DNA of 64,000 nt from Phymatolithon calcareum (GCA_977006965.1 OZ345372.1:930001-994000), one strand, 5' to 3'. Counted from the stretch's first letter, positions 20,756 through 31,653 are shown. Made by a program: numbers and translations. Notes: a model not told the origin generated them from the sequence alone.

Positions 20756-21576
20756 CCCTCGGTTTCGCTTCAGCGGCCTCACCATTCTGTGGTAGCCGCC
20801 CATTAAGAACGCATGGAGTACCACCGCAACATTTGAGCGGGATGCGACGGGCACGCCATGAATTTCGCGCAATGAGCACACGGATGTCAACGCGAATGGT
20901 ACCGGAGCCAGCACCACAGCCGCCACAGCCGGCGGACCCACCGAAACCGGACAGCCCTCCATCGGTACCACCACCTGTGCCCATGGTTGCGATCGGGGAC
21001 AGCGGTCAAATGGACATTTACTCACGGCTAGCGAAGGATCGAATTCTACTTCTTGGTCGTGCCGTTGACGATGAGGTGGCAAATTCTCTCGTGGCGCAAA
21101 TGCTCTACTTGGCTTCGGAGGATGCAGCGAAGGATATCACTTTGTACATTAACTCACCTGGCGGTGGAGTGTCGGCCGGACTTGCAATCTACGACACTAT
21201 GCAATTTATCCCTTGTGACGTGCAGACGATTTGCTTTGGTACCGCGGCGAGTATGGGGGCGTTTCTGCTTAGTGCGGGCACGAAGGGAAAACGTAAGAGT
21301 TTGCCGAATGCACGCATTATGATCCATCAACCGCTTGGTGGGGCGCAAGGACAGGCGGCGGATATTGAGATACAGGCGAAAGAGATTTTGTTTGTTAAGA
21401 GTTTGTTGAATGGATATTTGGCAGATTTTACTGGACAACCTATGGAGAAAATTGAAACTGATACGGATCGCGACTTCTTCATGACGGCGGCGGACGCAAA
21501 GAAGTATGGTATTATTGATGAGGTTATTCCAACAAAACTGGAAGTACCGGTGCTGGAGCGACCGGCCTTCATTTAA
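20752..21576 (+). CDS. clpP: ATP-dependent Clp protease proteolytic subunit, organelle-targeted
   Basis: 274 residues from the ATG at 20752. The first 80 or so residues are Ser/Arg/Pro-rich with a polyproline stretch and act as a putative transit peptide. The ClpP fold follows. The catalytic triad is Ser167 (in GTAASMGAF), His192 (in MIHQPLGG) and Asp241 (in TDTDRDFF), with the same 25- and 49-residue spacings as in E. coli ClpP. INSPGG (oxyanion strand) is present. It forms the barrel-shaped peptidase that degrades proteins unfolded by ClpC/ClpX, most likely in the plastid; a mitochondrial site is possible. AATAAA at 21735-21740 is a plausible polyadenylation signal. See the upstream ORF for doubt about the true start. 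Confidence 0.9.
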   Translation: MTLGFASAASPFCGSRPLRTHGVPPQHLSGMRRARHEFRAMSTRMSTRMVPEPAPQPPQPADPPKPDSPPSVPPPVPMVAIGDSGQMDIYSRLAKDRILLLGRAVDDEVANSLVAQMLYLASEDAAKDITLYINSPGGGVSAGLAIYDTMQFIPCDVQTICFGTAASMGAFLLSAGTKGKRKSLPNARIMIHQPLGGAQGQAADIEIQAKEILFVKSLLNGYLADFTGQPMEKIETDTDRDFFMTAADAKKYGIIDEVIPTKLEVPVLERPAFI

Positions 21577-23394
21577 TCACTTGGTGGTAGAGTTGTGCCA
21601 TTTGAGAGGATTGAAGAATGGATTAGAAACACGGGTGTACGGGCTGCACTGAAGGTGGGCTGTTTAACGGACTTGACGGATGCCCATTTGGTGCCTTTGC
21701 TTGTTAAGACCAGGCGAGGATTTTTTTGTATTCAAATAAATACAGAGTATTATGGCTGATGTCAGCGCTTGGTTGGCGCGAGTTACAAGCATTCATTCAT
21801 TTTCAGGTGCATTCTTCTGCACAAGGATCGTCGTCGGTGATCCTTCGAATCAACCAACATGTGCCAAAGAAAGAAGCATTGTCGAAATGAATTGTCTATA
21901 CTTTCATAGTGACCAGGAGAACATAAAAATTTCAAGGACGGATCTTATCGGAGAGAGACTGGGAAAATTTTATGCCTTTTCTATGGAGAGGAGGTGCAGT
22001 TGTCGGCCGGCGAATAACGGAGTCTTCGTCATTTATCCCGCAGCGCATTGTAGTGCTCAAAAGGCAATTGTATGTGAAGTCAGAAGTGCCTGCTTGCCAA
22101 CAATCCGAATGTCATTGAATGCGTTGTAGAATGAAATTGATGGCCGCGTGGTGGTGGACGAGAATGAGGCTTCGCGGCAGCACTCAAATGGAATAAACAA
22201 ACTGTCGAGTATCGTCACGCTGCAGTCGCAACTCACCTTTACAGAAAGGAAACATGATGATCATTAAGCAGTGTGCTGATATGCTGCGCTGCAATTCCGC
22301 AATGAGAAACATTCCCGACGGGGACCTTCATGTGCTTCCAACGTGTGCAAACCGCTCAATTTGGCCAAACCACCCACCGACAGTAGCCATAATAGGCGGG
22401 CGGTCTCTTCAACAACGGCAAGGAAAAGTGCTATAGTACACTCATTGCTCACAATGACGTTTCCAGCCCGCCGTTCATTTAAAAGCTGCTTGCAGCCTCA
22501 CGAGGAAACCACCAACTTGATGATTCAAGCACGCACGCACGCACGCACGCACGCACGTCAACTTCCTTCCGTTCCGTCGATGAACGCCAAAATAATTGAA
22601 CTTCTGCGCGCACGATCCCCGGCGGCATTGCACTGCTGAGCACATAATTCGGCCAGCGAGGCGCTACTTCAGTTTGCACCCATGGGTGGAGTACTGTACC
22701 ACGCGGCCCAGGTCCGAGCAGCCACTTCTTTACAATTTCGCCTTCCACGAATGCCACCGCAAGCGGCCCGTCGGGCCAAACGAATGCTATGCATAAGTTG
22801 ATAAACTCACGACGAGCCCGATATGGCCCGACTGGCCCCGGCAAGTCATGCACAGTCGATTTTGAAGTTTGAATTGGGCCGGGCTGCAGTTGTTGGGTAG
22901 ACGCGGAACCAGCGCCGTGGATATAGCCGTTCCGCGCGTATCATACGCACGGTGTAAAACGCTCGCTCGTATCATATGTATCGCTCTACGCTTTGCGACC
23001 GGCAACAGCTCCCGACGCGACCTTGTGCGCCCCCGCACTTTCGCGGCGGAGTGACGGTACGCGCCCTAACTCGAATTCGCGACGGCACCAAATCGACTGA
23101 CTGACTGACTGCCATTGCCGTCAACCTTAGACGACTACTGCAGTGTAAGGTCGAGTCGAGTGCTAACCGCCGGCGGGTGCGGACGCAACGCGCGGAGCGC
23201 GCCGGAAACGGACGTTCTGCACCGGCAACACGTACGTGCCTTGACTCGGAGCGCCGTGCGCGCCCCGTTAGCACGCCGTCATCACGGTTGTGGCCACGGG
23301 AACGCCGCGTGTGTCTGCGGACAACGCGCCAGTCCGCCTTTCCGGCGGCTTTAGCGCGTGCTTCGGCATTGACCGCTCTCAGTCGTCTCCTCGT
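21577..23394. other. Intergenic region with simple repeats
   Basis: The ClpP 3' flank is followed by DNA with no recognisable gene, containing a GCAC tetranucleotide tract and a GACT tract. The last 300 bases are GC-rich and form the upstream region of the PP2C gene. The PP2C frame is open upstream of its ATG but lacks an earlier ATG. Confidence 0.5.
22529..22558. repeat. (GCAC)n microsatellite
   Basis: Seven uninterrupted tetranucleotide units. A shorter GACT tract lies at about 23094-23110. Confidence 0.9.
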
Positions 23395-25863
23395 ATGGAG
23401 CGCCGTCGTCGCCAGTTACCATCCTTAACTCCCCCGTGGCGTCGTGTTAATAGCGGTCAAAAGCCACGTTTCAACCTTCATCTGGCCAGCTCAAGCTCGG
23501 CGCCGCAATCGGGGACAAACAGTCCTAGCAATCATTCCCAAGGAAGTACTACTAGTGCGCTTCCACCGCGTCCGCGAAGTGCTGCGTTGCGACGAGTGAA
23601 GAAAGCGTTCTTCGATCGTCCGGATACACGACTTGCGGAGGATCTTCGCTCCACGAAGCGACGAATCATTCAAATTTGGCGCCAGAACGAAGGCGCTCCT
23701 GTACAATGCCATCTCGGATTTCGCAGTCGTACAGGTTGGGAGCCTATTCGTGCTGTGAGGGAAAATCAAGATTGTATCGTGGCACTTCTGCCATGGGGGC
23801 CACATGGACAGTACTCACTGTTTGCTGCGCTTGATGGCCATGGGAGAGCAGGTCATTTGTGCTCCATGTTTGTTGCTCAAAGAGTTATTTCATATCTCTC
23901 AAGGTCGCTTAATGCACCAACGGTTGATGTTGCGTATGCGTTGCATCGGGCAATCGATTATGCGGAACAGCGATTGCAAAGCACGCAGGTTAGCATTGAT
24001 TGCGAGGTTAGTGGTTCCACAGGCGTTTTCGTGCTGATTGACGGATCTATGTTGTATTGTGCCAATGTCGGAGACTCGCGTGCTGTCCTCGGACGCAAAA
24101 TTCCCCTTCTTCCGACCAACTTTGCCTCCCGTAAGTTCCAAGAGAGCGTGCTGCAGAGGTCGCCACCCTCAAAGTATGGCCCTGGCCCCAGTGTTGGAAA
24201 AGATTTGAGCGGCGATTCTGTCGTGTCGCGTTCTTCAGTATCGGCGACACCTACGAGAGATGTAGATATTAACGCTCCTGGTGGCTATACTCCAGTGCCT
24301 TTGTCGTTCGATCACAAACCGGAACGTGACGATGAAAAGAATCGAGTCATTGCGGCCGGTGGAAGAGTTGATGCGTGGCACGGCGTCGATGTCGGAGCCG
24401 AACGAGTATGGCTTCCTGATTCAAGAACTCCCGGTTTGGCTGTGACGAGATCGTTTGGCGACAACATCGTCAAGGATTACGGTGTAAGTGCCGTTCCAGA
24501 AATCTATTCTTTGCCATTGTCGCCCAGCGATAGTTTTATCGTCATTGCAAGTGACGGTGTCTTCGAATTTCTCGCCAATTATGAGGTCGTTTCCATCGCA
24601 AGTCGTCATCGCGATACCGGATCCCCGCAAAGTGCCGCGGAGGAGATTGTAAAGATTGCAGCTGAGCGTTGGATTGAAGACGATTCAGTCATCGATGACA
24701 TTTCGTGCATTGTCGTGTTCCTCGAGGTCAAGGAGCCAGCCTCGGACACACCGTGTGATCCAGTGTTGGTGAAGACGGATATTCAGTCAATTACGATTCC
24801 CAATACACCGACGTCAACTCAAATCGGTGAATACATACCAGCGCCGCAGAACATGCTGTTCGGACAGTATTCAGCCAGTTCGTCCGATTTGACTTCGCTG
24901 AATACATCGAGGCGCATGCTTTCGAAAAGCGGGCTCCCCATTGTTTCATCGCGTCAGGACGTGGGCATTGTACGCACGGACAGTCACTGTAGTGGTACTG
25001 CAGTGACGGACATTGTACGAAGATACGCCGAACGCATGGACCATGACAACAGTCAGACTGACCTCAAGAGGCTTTCCGGATTCCAAACGAAGCAAAGTGC
25101 GTCGCGTTTGTCTATTGACTCTGGTTCCGTTGTGGATGCTGTGGGAAACACCGTTAGCACGCCACGGAGCTTCGATCTTTCCAACTTTGCTTCTGGAAGC
25201 CATGGGATTTCCGGACAGAATATAGGACAAGAATCGCAAAGAAACTCATCCGATATCTTTCAAGAGACGGCGGTGCAGTACAACGGCGCGGATGTATCAG
25301 ACGATTCGGAAAGATTCGAAGATGCCGAGGAAGACGTGGATACGTCTGAAATCACGAAAGTAGAGACGGGGAATGAGAAAATTAACCCATCCGACGACGA
25401 AGAGGATGAAAAATACGCCGATGCCGACACTCTTGTCCCCATTGTCAACCACAAGGTAGTGCGACGGCAAGAAGTCAACTTGCATCGTCAACGCCACCAT
25501 GAATCCCCGTCTCCAGTACCACACGGCCAGCCACAAGCTCTTGCAATGCCGGCTGAAAGTGGCGTAAGCAGGCAAGACCGGCAAGAGGTGCAAGGCATCA
25601 TCGCTGCAGAGGATGTGGCGACTTCGCAACCAACACCAACACAATCCGGAAATGATGGATTCTTCAATGTGCGCAATGGACGCAAGGGCCTCCTGCCACG
25701 AAAGGGCCTGCGCATTACGTCAGATTTTTCAGCTCGCCGCAACACGAATGAGTCGGAAAGTAGCAACCCATCCACGTCCGGTCGGTTGCGAAGACTTTTA
25801 CCTGGACGACAACGACCGCGGTCAGCGTTTTTTGCTGAGAGAGAATTCGATTCCCGTCGTTGA
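23395..25863 (+). CDS. PP2C-type (PPM) Ser/Thr phosphatase with long C-terminal tail
   Basis: 822 residues from the ATG at 23395. The first 100 residues are Ser/Pro/Arg-rich. The PPM domain runs from about 105 to 445: RENQDC, FAALDGHGRAG (metal-binding Asp147 and Gly148), SGSTGVFVLI, NVGDSRAVLGR, a Ser-rich insert of about 60 residues, LAVTRSFGDN, VIASDGVFEFL and IDDISCIVVFLEV. These include the acidic residues that bind two Mn2+/Mg2+ ions. The C-terminal 375 residues are Ser/Asp/Glu-rich and probably disordered, with an acidic patch (EDAEEDVD, DDEEDE). The substrate is unknown. Similar architecture occurs in protist and plant cyclic-nucleotide-linked or unclassified PP2Cs; the tail gives no hint of location. 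Confidence 0.9.
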   Translation: MERRRRQLPSLTPPWRRVNSGQKPRFNLHLASSSSAPQSGTNSPSNHSQGSTTSALPPRPRSAALRRVKKAFFDRPDTRLAEDLRSTKRRIIQIWRQNEGAPVQCHLGFRSRTGWEPIRAVRENQDCIVALLPWGPHGQYSLFAALDGHGRAGHLCSMFVAQRVISYLSRSLNAPTVDVAYALHRAIDYAEQRLQSTQVSIDCEVSGSTGVFVLIDGSMLYCANVGDSRAVLGRKIPLLPTNFASRKFQESVLQRSPPSKYGPGPSVGKDLSGDSVVSRSSVSATPTRDVDINAPGGYTPVPLSFDHKPERDDEKNRVIAAGGRVDAWHGVDVGAERVWLPDSRTPGLAVTRSFGDNIVKDYGVSAVPEIYSLPLSPSDSFIVIASDGVFEFLANYEVVSIASRHRDTGSPQSAAEEIVKIAAERWIEDDSVIDDISCIVVFLEVKEPASDTPCDPVLVKTDIQSITIPNTPTSTQIGEYIPAPQNMLFGQYSASSSDLTSLNTSRRMLSKSGLPIVSSRQDVGIVRTDSHCSGTAVTDIVRRYAERMDHDNSQTDLKRLSGFQTKQSASRLSIDSGSVVDAVGNTVSTPRSFDLSNFASGSHGISGQNIGQESQRNSSDIFQETAVQYNGADVSDDSERFEDAEEDVDTSEITKVETGNEKINPSDDEEDEKYADADTLVPIVNHKVVRRQEVNLHRQRHHESPSPVPHGQPQALAMPAESGVSRQDRQEVQGIIAAEDVATSQPTPTQSGNDGFFNVRNGRKGLLPRKGLRITSDFSARRNTNESESSNPSTSGRLRRLLPGRQRPRSAFFAEREFDSRR

Positions 25864-27132
25864 TCCTGCCATCTCTTCCGTGTATTCCAGGCTTGAGGGT
25901 CGAAGGAAGCATGACTAACGGAAAGAGATATCGTTCCCCCTCGTTGACGGCCGTATGCTCCTGCTTGTATTCTCCAGTCGTTGAGCGCGACGCTGGGTGA
26001 GCATTGCGAAAAACTTGAATGAACTCTCGAGTTTCCCCAGCGTCGGGCGGCTGTAATGCACCGCCGTCGCTGACTTTTTCGTGCACATCGTCGGCTATAG
26101 CCTGTACCTCCTAGCCAAATATGCCCATCCATCACACCTTTCCTTTTCCCTTCATCACTATTCACAACAGATACACCAATTAATAACATACACTGTTGTT
26201 TGCTACGCCCTTCTTGCCCTTGCCTTCACCTTGTCCATAAAATCTTTATTTGCCAATAACTCTAATAAAGCATTGCCTTCGCCCTGCTTGCTTCCTCCAA
26301 TTCGTTCTCAATTCCCTTACGCGGACTCTGACTTTCCGGCAAAATGCCGTGTGTTCTCGTGAGTACATTCGCCAGTGGTCCCCACTCCTTGCGGCTCTCA
26401 TATCCGGTAGCACTGTGAAGGATGACGAATTTTCCACATGTAACACATGCACGCTACAACATAGGTCGGCAACTCTCTGCCTTTCTATCCTCAACGCCCC
26501 GACTCGTTCTCTTCCACAGCAGGTTTCCGATTAATATAATGTAGAAATTTTCTGCACAGCGGCATGACGACGGGCAACGTTACTGTTTTTTCCTCAGCTC
26601 ATCTGTTCCATTTTCATCGCAGAGTAGAATTCGGGTTCTTTAGAGCCCTGCAATACCTGAATTGTCGATTGACTATACTGAACAATCGAAGGTATAGCAC
26701 GCTGTCATGGGAAGACTGGTAGGTACAATAAGAACTGTTTCTCTCTCATCTTTGTACTGTCACACGGCGAAAAGTACAGCTAAATGGTTTCCAACCCGAG
26801 CCATCCCTTTGAAGGATGGCGACTGAAGATTGGCTGCATAGGGATATGGATGTTAAGCTCCCCGAAGGTCTGCACTTTGTGCAGCTTTGAGCTGTTGTGA
26901 CATCAAGTACCACTCGTATCTGTTAAGTCTACTGTAGCTGTACGGATGTGGAGTTGCTCTAGGACAACTTCGAAAACCAGCAAAAAAGAAGAAGAAGAAA
27001 GGTACAGCGTTCGACTGATACAACGCAATAAAAGAATGATTGCTCTTTGGTATTTTTACCAAGTTGCCATACACTAAAATCCTATTGCCCAGTCCATCAC
27101 TTCTGATAAATGATGGCATTCTATCCAAAACT
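25864..27132. other. Intergenic region between convergent genes
   Basis: The 3' flanks of the PP2C gene (+) and the membrane-protein gene (-). No gene recognised. AATAAA-like signals occur near 26262 on the + strand. One TACTGTA lies near 26930. Confidence 0.5.
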
Positions 27133-28965
27133 CTACGTCCATTTCCACAAGTATTCTGAATACCAAGAAGGCTCCCTGCGTTCTCTCCTTGGTCGCGCGT
27201 TATTCCGCTCATGTTTGGTGCGTCTTGAGGACCTACGAACTCGAGGTGAAATGCGTTGCTTCTCAGGGGTGGCACCGAACCAGCCGAAGCCGCCCAACAT
27301 TCGCACAATGGTCAACTGCCATGCGGACCATCTCCCCAGCGGCAATTGCACGCGCTCGCGGGGCCTCTTGGCAGCAGCCACAGCACGCTCCCCCGCTGAC
27401 TGATTTCGTCCGGACCATTCTCCATGCGACCACCACCGTATCCACCATTGTGGACGCCCTCCTGGACGCTCGGGGGCCTCATTGGAGCTGTGCGATCCAG
27501 AAAACGACGTCCTGTATTCGCTCATCCGCGATATCACCGTCAACGACCCGATGCTGTCGTCACTGTCCTCACCAGACGATGAAGAGTCCGAAGACAGTTC
27601 GATCGGCAATGCATAACCAATGGGTTGGCGTCCAATCCGTGGCGCTTCCTCGTTAGGTGATTGACCTCTTCGTCGCCTTTGTTTTATCCAGTGGCGTAGA
27701 CGGATAGATTCGAGTGCTGCGGCGATCCGGATTTGCAGCGCTTGCCAGTACCGACAAGCGTGCTTCGACGTTGTCTGCAGTAGCTGACGGGAATCAAGCT
27801 TAATGTCTGTGGCGCGGAGACGGCGCAGTATAGGATTATTCAGAAGCCAACGCGCGTTGATGCGGATAGAGCGTTCGTAGGTGATGAACGCGAAAATTGT
27901 TGCGTAGACGAGATAGTTGTGAGCGTACAGCTGTGGAGCGTGGTCGGTGAATACTCGACGCCATGCAAAGAGGAAGTAATGAATACCGACTGTTGTCGCG
28001 GCGACAAACTGGGCAAGATTCCGGTTGTCCCATCCATTTAGAGTGTGCACTCCGAGCATGGCCAAGTACCAAACATAGTAAAGAGCGAGGGCAAGGTTGG
28101 CAATAATGACAAAGCTCTCATACCGAATGTACAGCACACGCATGGGGTCATTTTGCAACAAAGTCGCGACAATGAAGGTGCCGCATAGTGCAATGAAGTA
28201 GATGTTGCCAAATATTATAATGTGCGAGGCAGACAGCTTGGTGGACGAGTCGATGACGGTGCGGAGAAGGAGAGCGAGGGTGAGAACTGGAATAAGCAGC
28301 ACACAGTAGAACAACATGCCGCTCATGAACGGGGAGCGGTGGATGTTGATGTGCGTGTACTTGTCGATCTCAGCACCCACATGGTCAACGAGCCTATTGT
28401 TAGTGTCAGCGGCGGTGAACAAGGTATCGAAAAAAGGAGTGAGTACCAGGGCCGACTTGCGGAGAGCACCAAGCATAGGATCCGGCAACCCACTGGCATG
28501 TCGTTCGATGAAGCCTTCCAGATTCAAATGTTGAAACCTCTCTAAAATATCATTCTTGGCCGACACAAGCTCCTCCGCCTCAGTGTTGAGCATGTTGAGA
28601 CCGCGACGCAAATCTCCTTTCTTGGCCACCAATTGCTTATACTGGACTTCGGCATCCTGGAATTCTTTTCCATCGCCATGGAGCCCCTGAATTTGGCGAC
28701 GTTTGTGCAACATGGTGCGTTCAAGCTGCAGTCGCTGGCGCTCCAGGGTACGTCGATGCACAATGTTCTTATACAACCTGGTACGTAGCTTCTGAATGCG
28801 ATTTTGTAGTGTGGAAAAGTACCTGGCATTTGTTGGATGGGCCCATTTGAGCATCTCCGACTTCAACGACTCACCATGTGCTAGCTCATCCTGCAGTGGG
28901 TCAGCAGCGAGAGCGGCCGAAATGAACGCCGTGAGCAGCGAGATGAAGAATACAATGCGGCGCAT
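27133..28965 (-). CDS. Novel multi-pass membrane protein with coiled-coil head
   Basis: 610 residues; I do not recognise the family. Visible features: a signal peptide (residues 1-20, IVFFISLLTAFISAALA), a charged coiled-coil region (about 50-150), then five hydrophobic helices at roughly 214-234, 248-270, 285-306, 317-335 and 350-363. A basic loop, a Ser/Asp-rich acidic stretch (SSDSSSSGEDSDDS) and a Trp/Arg-rich C-terminal tail follow. The topology suggests an ER or endomembrane protein with a lumenal coiled coil and a long cytosolic tail. It shares a 405-bp divergent promoter region with HRD1. That position invites, but does not prove, a link to ER quality control. Confidence 0.75.
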   Translation of the reverse strand: MRRIVFFISLLTAFISAALAADPLQDELAHGESLKSEMLKWAHPTNARYFSTLQNRIQKLRTRLYKNIVHRRTLERQRLQLERTMLHKRRQIQGLHGDGKEFQDAEVQYKQLVAKKGDLRRGLNMLNTEAEELVSAKNDILERFQHLNLEGFIERHASGLPDPMLGALRKSALVLTPFFDTLFTAADTNNRLVDHVGAEIDKYTHINIHRSPFMSGMLFYCVLLIPVLTLALLLRTVIDSSTKLSASHIIIFGNIYFIALCGTFIVATLLQNDPMRVLYIRYESFVIIANLALALYYVWYLAMLGVHTLNGWDNRNLAQFVAATTVGIHYFLFAWRRVFTDHAPQLYAHNYLVYATIFAFITYERSIRINARWLLNNPILRRLRATDIKLDSRQLLQTTSKHACRYWQALQIRIAAALESIRLRHWIKQRRRRGQSPNEEAPRIGRQPIGYALPIELSSDSSSSGEDSDDSIGSLTVISRMSEYRTSFSGSHSSNEAPERPGGRPQWWIRWWSHGEWSGRNQSAGERAVAAAKRPRERVQLPLGRWSAWQLTIVRMLGGFGWFGATPEKQRISPRVRRSSRRTKHERNNARPRRERREPSWYSEYLWKWT

Positions 28966-29370
28966 GCCGCTGCGCGCGGGGACGCGCGCACCTTGCAGTG
29001 GAATGCGACTAGTGAAATCAGGTGACTTTGCGGATGGATACGACTATTTCGCGAATGCAAATGCGCGAAGAAGGCGCCTTAGCTAAGACAAGCGAGGGGA
29101 GTGCTTGCGAATGACATCGAGGGGGATGGATGGGGGATGGCATTCTGAGGTGGTTCAGCCGACGGGAAAATTTTCTTGGCGTTATTGTCGGTCAATACAA
29201 TATCACCCGACCGTCCGATTGACTGTTCGCAGCGCAGCAATCAGATGCAACCAACGGATCATACGCACGGTTATCATGACCGATTCCGATGTTGATTGCA
29301 ATCGCCACGTGTATGGATGCATGCAATCAAACTGTTTGCGAAATTTTGCGAATAATTTCTAGGAGTTTAC
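28966..29370. promoter_or_regulatory. Divergent promoter region between membrane protein and HRD1
   Basis: 405 bases separate two divergent start codons. It must contain both promoters; no single box stands out. Confidence 0.4.
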
Positions 29371-31653
29371 ATGGCGCGTACGCGTGTTGGCGCAAACCTT
29401 CCTAGCCACTGTAGACAAAACACACACCATCCACGACTTGGCGACGTTGCGAACCTGAACCGCTCATCTGCCTATCGACGGCGTGTGGGCCAGTTTGCCG
29501 GGAGCGCACTTCGCGCCACTGAAGGTTTGCGCGTTGGAGTGCTTCGCGCACTCGCGCGCGGGGACCGTCGCGCTATGGCGCTCGGCGCTGTGGCGAGCTT
29601 TCGGGCATATGTCTTGCTTTCAATTGTGCTAAGTACGGCCGTTGTTGGACATGCGGCATATCAAAAGCGCTTCTTTTATCGCACGATGGTTTATTTGGGT
29701 GACTCGAAAATTGCCATTCTTGCTGTCGGCAATCTTTGTCTCGTCTCTGTCATTCTCGTTTGGAAGATGGTACAGCGCGTCTTTCTTGGCCGTCTCCGTT
29801 TCCGGGAGATCGAGCGTCTCAACGCCCGCGCGCGAGACGCCATTATTGAGTGCTGTTTTGCAACCACCATTTTCCGAGAAGAGGTTAATCTCACCTTTCT
29901 CGCCCTCGTTACCACATTACTTATGCTCAAGAGTCTCCACTGGCTGGCGAAGGATCGCACGGACTTTCTGGAAGAGCAGCCTCTGAGTCCGCGCGTTGCC
30001 CACGTCCGACTTGTCGGCCTCATGACCTTGCTATTTGCCGCCGATTCATATCTAGTTACGGAGTGTGCGAAAACTACTTTCCGCACAAAGGGCGGTACCA
30101 TGCTCGTGCTCTTTGCATTCGAGTTTACCGTCTTGCTCATCGAGTTGCTGTCCGACTTTGTGCGCTACGTCTTCCATGTGATCGATCTTCGCACGGACGG
30201 CCGTTGGGAGTCCAAGGGGCTATATGTGTTCTACAACGAGCTCATTACCGACTTGTGTCAGCTCACAGTCTATCTCGCTTTCTTTCTTTACGTTCACACT
30301 TTCTACACCTTCCCGCTCCACATCTTGCGCGAAGTGTATCTCACATTTGCCAAATTCCAACGTCGTTGCTCGGACTTTATTCGCTACCGTCGCGTTGTAT
30401 CTACCATGAACGATCTCTTTCCGGAGGCAACCGAGGAAGAGCTCGCCGCCGGAGATCGCACCTGCATCATCTGCCGCGAGGAAATGCCGGAGGCGAAAAA
30501 GCTCGCTTGCGGACATATGTTCCACGCCCGCTGCCTGCAATCGTGGCTCAGGCGCCAGCTTTCGTGCCCTACATGTCGCTCTAATGTTGACGTAAATCCC
30601 CCGTCTCAATCTCGTGCTGCTCCCGCAGGTGCTCCTGCCGATGCCCCTCCGCCCGGTGCCCCTCCTGCCGGCGCAGCACAGCCGGGCCCTGAGCCGCCAG
30701 CGAATCCTGGATTCTTTGCGCATGCAAACCGCCTCTGGCAACATATTGCGTATGGTGCCCCACGAGACGGCGCCCCAGCTCCGGCTCCAGCGGACGTGGA
30801 TCCCGTCGGGAACCCGAACCCACGCGCACCTGCTGGTGCGCCCCGCGCTCGGCCTTGGCCGCAGTTCCGCTTTGGCGTGCGCGTTCAGGCTGGACGTGGT
30901 GCAGGGCCGCCGCAGCAGTTGCAGCGTCGAGTAGTGAGACAGCAGCGAAATCATGGTCAGGCACAGCGGCCGGTACAAGCGCAACAACCGCGGCAGCCTC
31001 CTCATGCACCGCAATTCCCGTATCAAGAGATGGGCTTCATGGCTCCACCGCAAGTCATTCAGTATCATCCTCACATCTTTTACGGTCCACTCCAACCACC
31101 GCCGCCACCACCTCAACATAGAGCTCCACTCCAGCAGCCGGCCCCGACTCAGCAGGCGCCACCGCAGCTACAGGCGGACGCTCTGCAGGATGCGCAGAGG
31201 GCAGAAAGACTGCGACGTGCTCAGGCGACGGCAGTCTTTCCGGGACGGAATATTCCCCCGTTGGAGCAGCTCATCACAATGCACGAGCAAATAGAAGTAC
31301 TTGGCGGACAAGTCGATGTCCTTCGCGATCAGATGCGTAACCTGCTCCATACTGCTACAGACGCAGCCGTGGCAGATGCCGAGGCACCGCCTGCTCAGCC
31401 CGCCGAACAAACTCCGGCTCCTCCAATAGCGCCATCGCCGGGGTCAGTCGATGCTGAGGGGAACACGTCGGAAGCCGTGCTAGTGCCGGAATCTGATGGT
31501 TTAGAAAGGACTGACACAGAAGCTGTTGCTGATCCTCTTCTGGACACGCCAGTTGCTGAAAACAGTGAACAGGCAGCTTTGCGTCAGCGTCGACTGCAGT
31601 TTCTGGACGGGAAGAAGGGCGAGGGAAGCAATGCAAGCGGGAGCGCCAACTAA
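29371..31653 (+). CDS. HRD1: HRD1/synoviolin E3 ubiquitin ligase
   Basis: 760 residues from the first ATG. An internal ATG at 29575 (692 residues) would match the start of animal and yeast HRD1 better, because the usual first helix begins there (RAYVLLSIVLSTAVVGHAAY). Several N-terminal membrane helices carry hallmark HRD1 phrases: FYRTMVYLGDSK, FREEVNLTFLALVTTLLMLK, SLHWLAKDRTDF and VIDLRTDGRWESKG. A RING-H2 domain follows (CIICREEM ... CGHMFHARCLQSWL ... CPTC, coded at about 30463-30580). The rest is a Pro/Gln/Ala-rich linker with a short helical segment near the end. It is the retrotranslocation channel and ligase of ER-associated degradation; its partner HRD3/SEL1L is encoded at 7796-10480. 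The 68-residue extension before 29575 is basic and may be untranslated. Confidence 0.93.
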   Translation: MARTRVGANLPSHCRQNTHHPRLGDVANLNRSSAYRRRVGQFAGSALRATEGLRVGVLRALARGDRRAMALGAVASFRAYVLLSIVLSTAVVGHAAYQKRFFYRTMVYLGDSKIAILAVGNLCLVSVILVWKMVQRVFLGRLRFREIERLNARARDAIIECCFATTIFREEVNLTFLALVTTLLMLKSLHWLAKDRTDFLEEQPLSPRVAHVRLVGLMTLLFAADSYLVTECAKTTFRTKGGTMLVLFAFEFTVLLIELLSDFVRYVFHVIDLRTDGRWESKGLYVFYNELITDLCQLTVYLAFFLYVHTFYTFPLHILREVYLTFAKFQRRCSDFIRYRRVVSTMNDLFPEATEEELAAGDRTCIICREEMPEAKKLACGHMFHARCLQSWLRRQLSCPTCRSNVDVNPPSQSRAAPAGAPADAPPPGAPPAGAAQPGPEPPANPGFFAHANRLWQHIAYGAPRDGAPAPAPADVDPVGNPNPRAPAGAPRARPWPQFRFGVRVQAGRGAGPPQQLQRRVVRQQRNHGQAQRPVQAQQPRQPPHAPQFPYQEMGFMAPPQVIQYHPHIFYGPLQPPPPPPQHRAPLQQPAPTQQAPPQLQADALQDAQRAERLRRAQATAVFPGRNIPPLEQLITMHEQIEVLGGQVDVLRDQMRNLLHTATDAAVADAEAPPAQPAEQTPAPPIAPSPGSVDAEGNTSEAVLVPESDGLERTDTEAVADPLLDTPVAENSEQAALRQRRLQFLDGKKGEGSNASGSAN

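Noticed and set aside
20187-20795. 203-codon frame upstream of ClpP
   Set aside because: AT-rich, low-complexity translation that overlaps the ClpP leader in another frame; no domain.
22529-22558. Possible CRISPR-like array
   Set aside because: It is a simple tetranucleotide microsatellite with no spacers.
25488-26189. 234-codon frame on the minus strand
   Set aside because: Antisense to the PP2C tail and its 3' flank; no domain or conserved pattern.
30220-31119. 300-codon open frame on the minus strand
   Set aside because: It is the complement of the HRD1 coding region and shows no domain; a compositional shadow.
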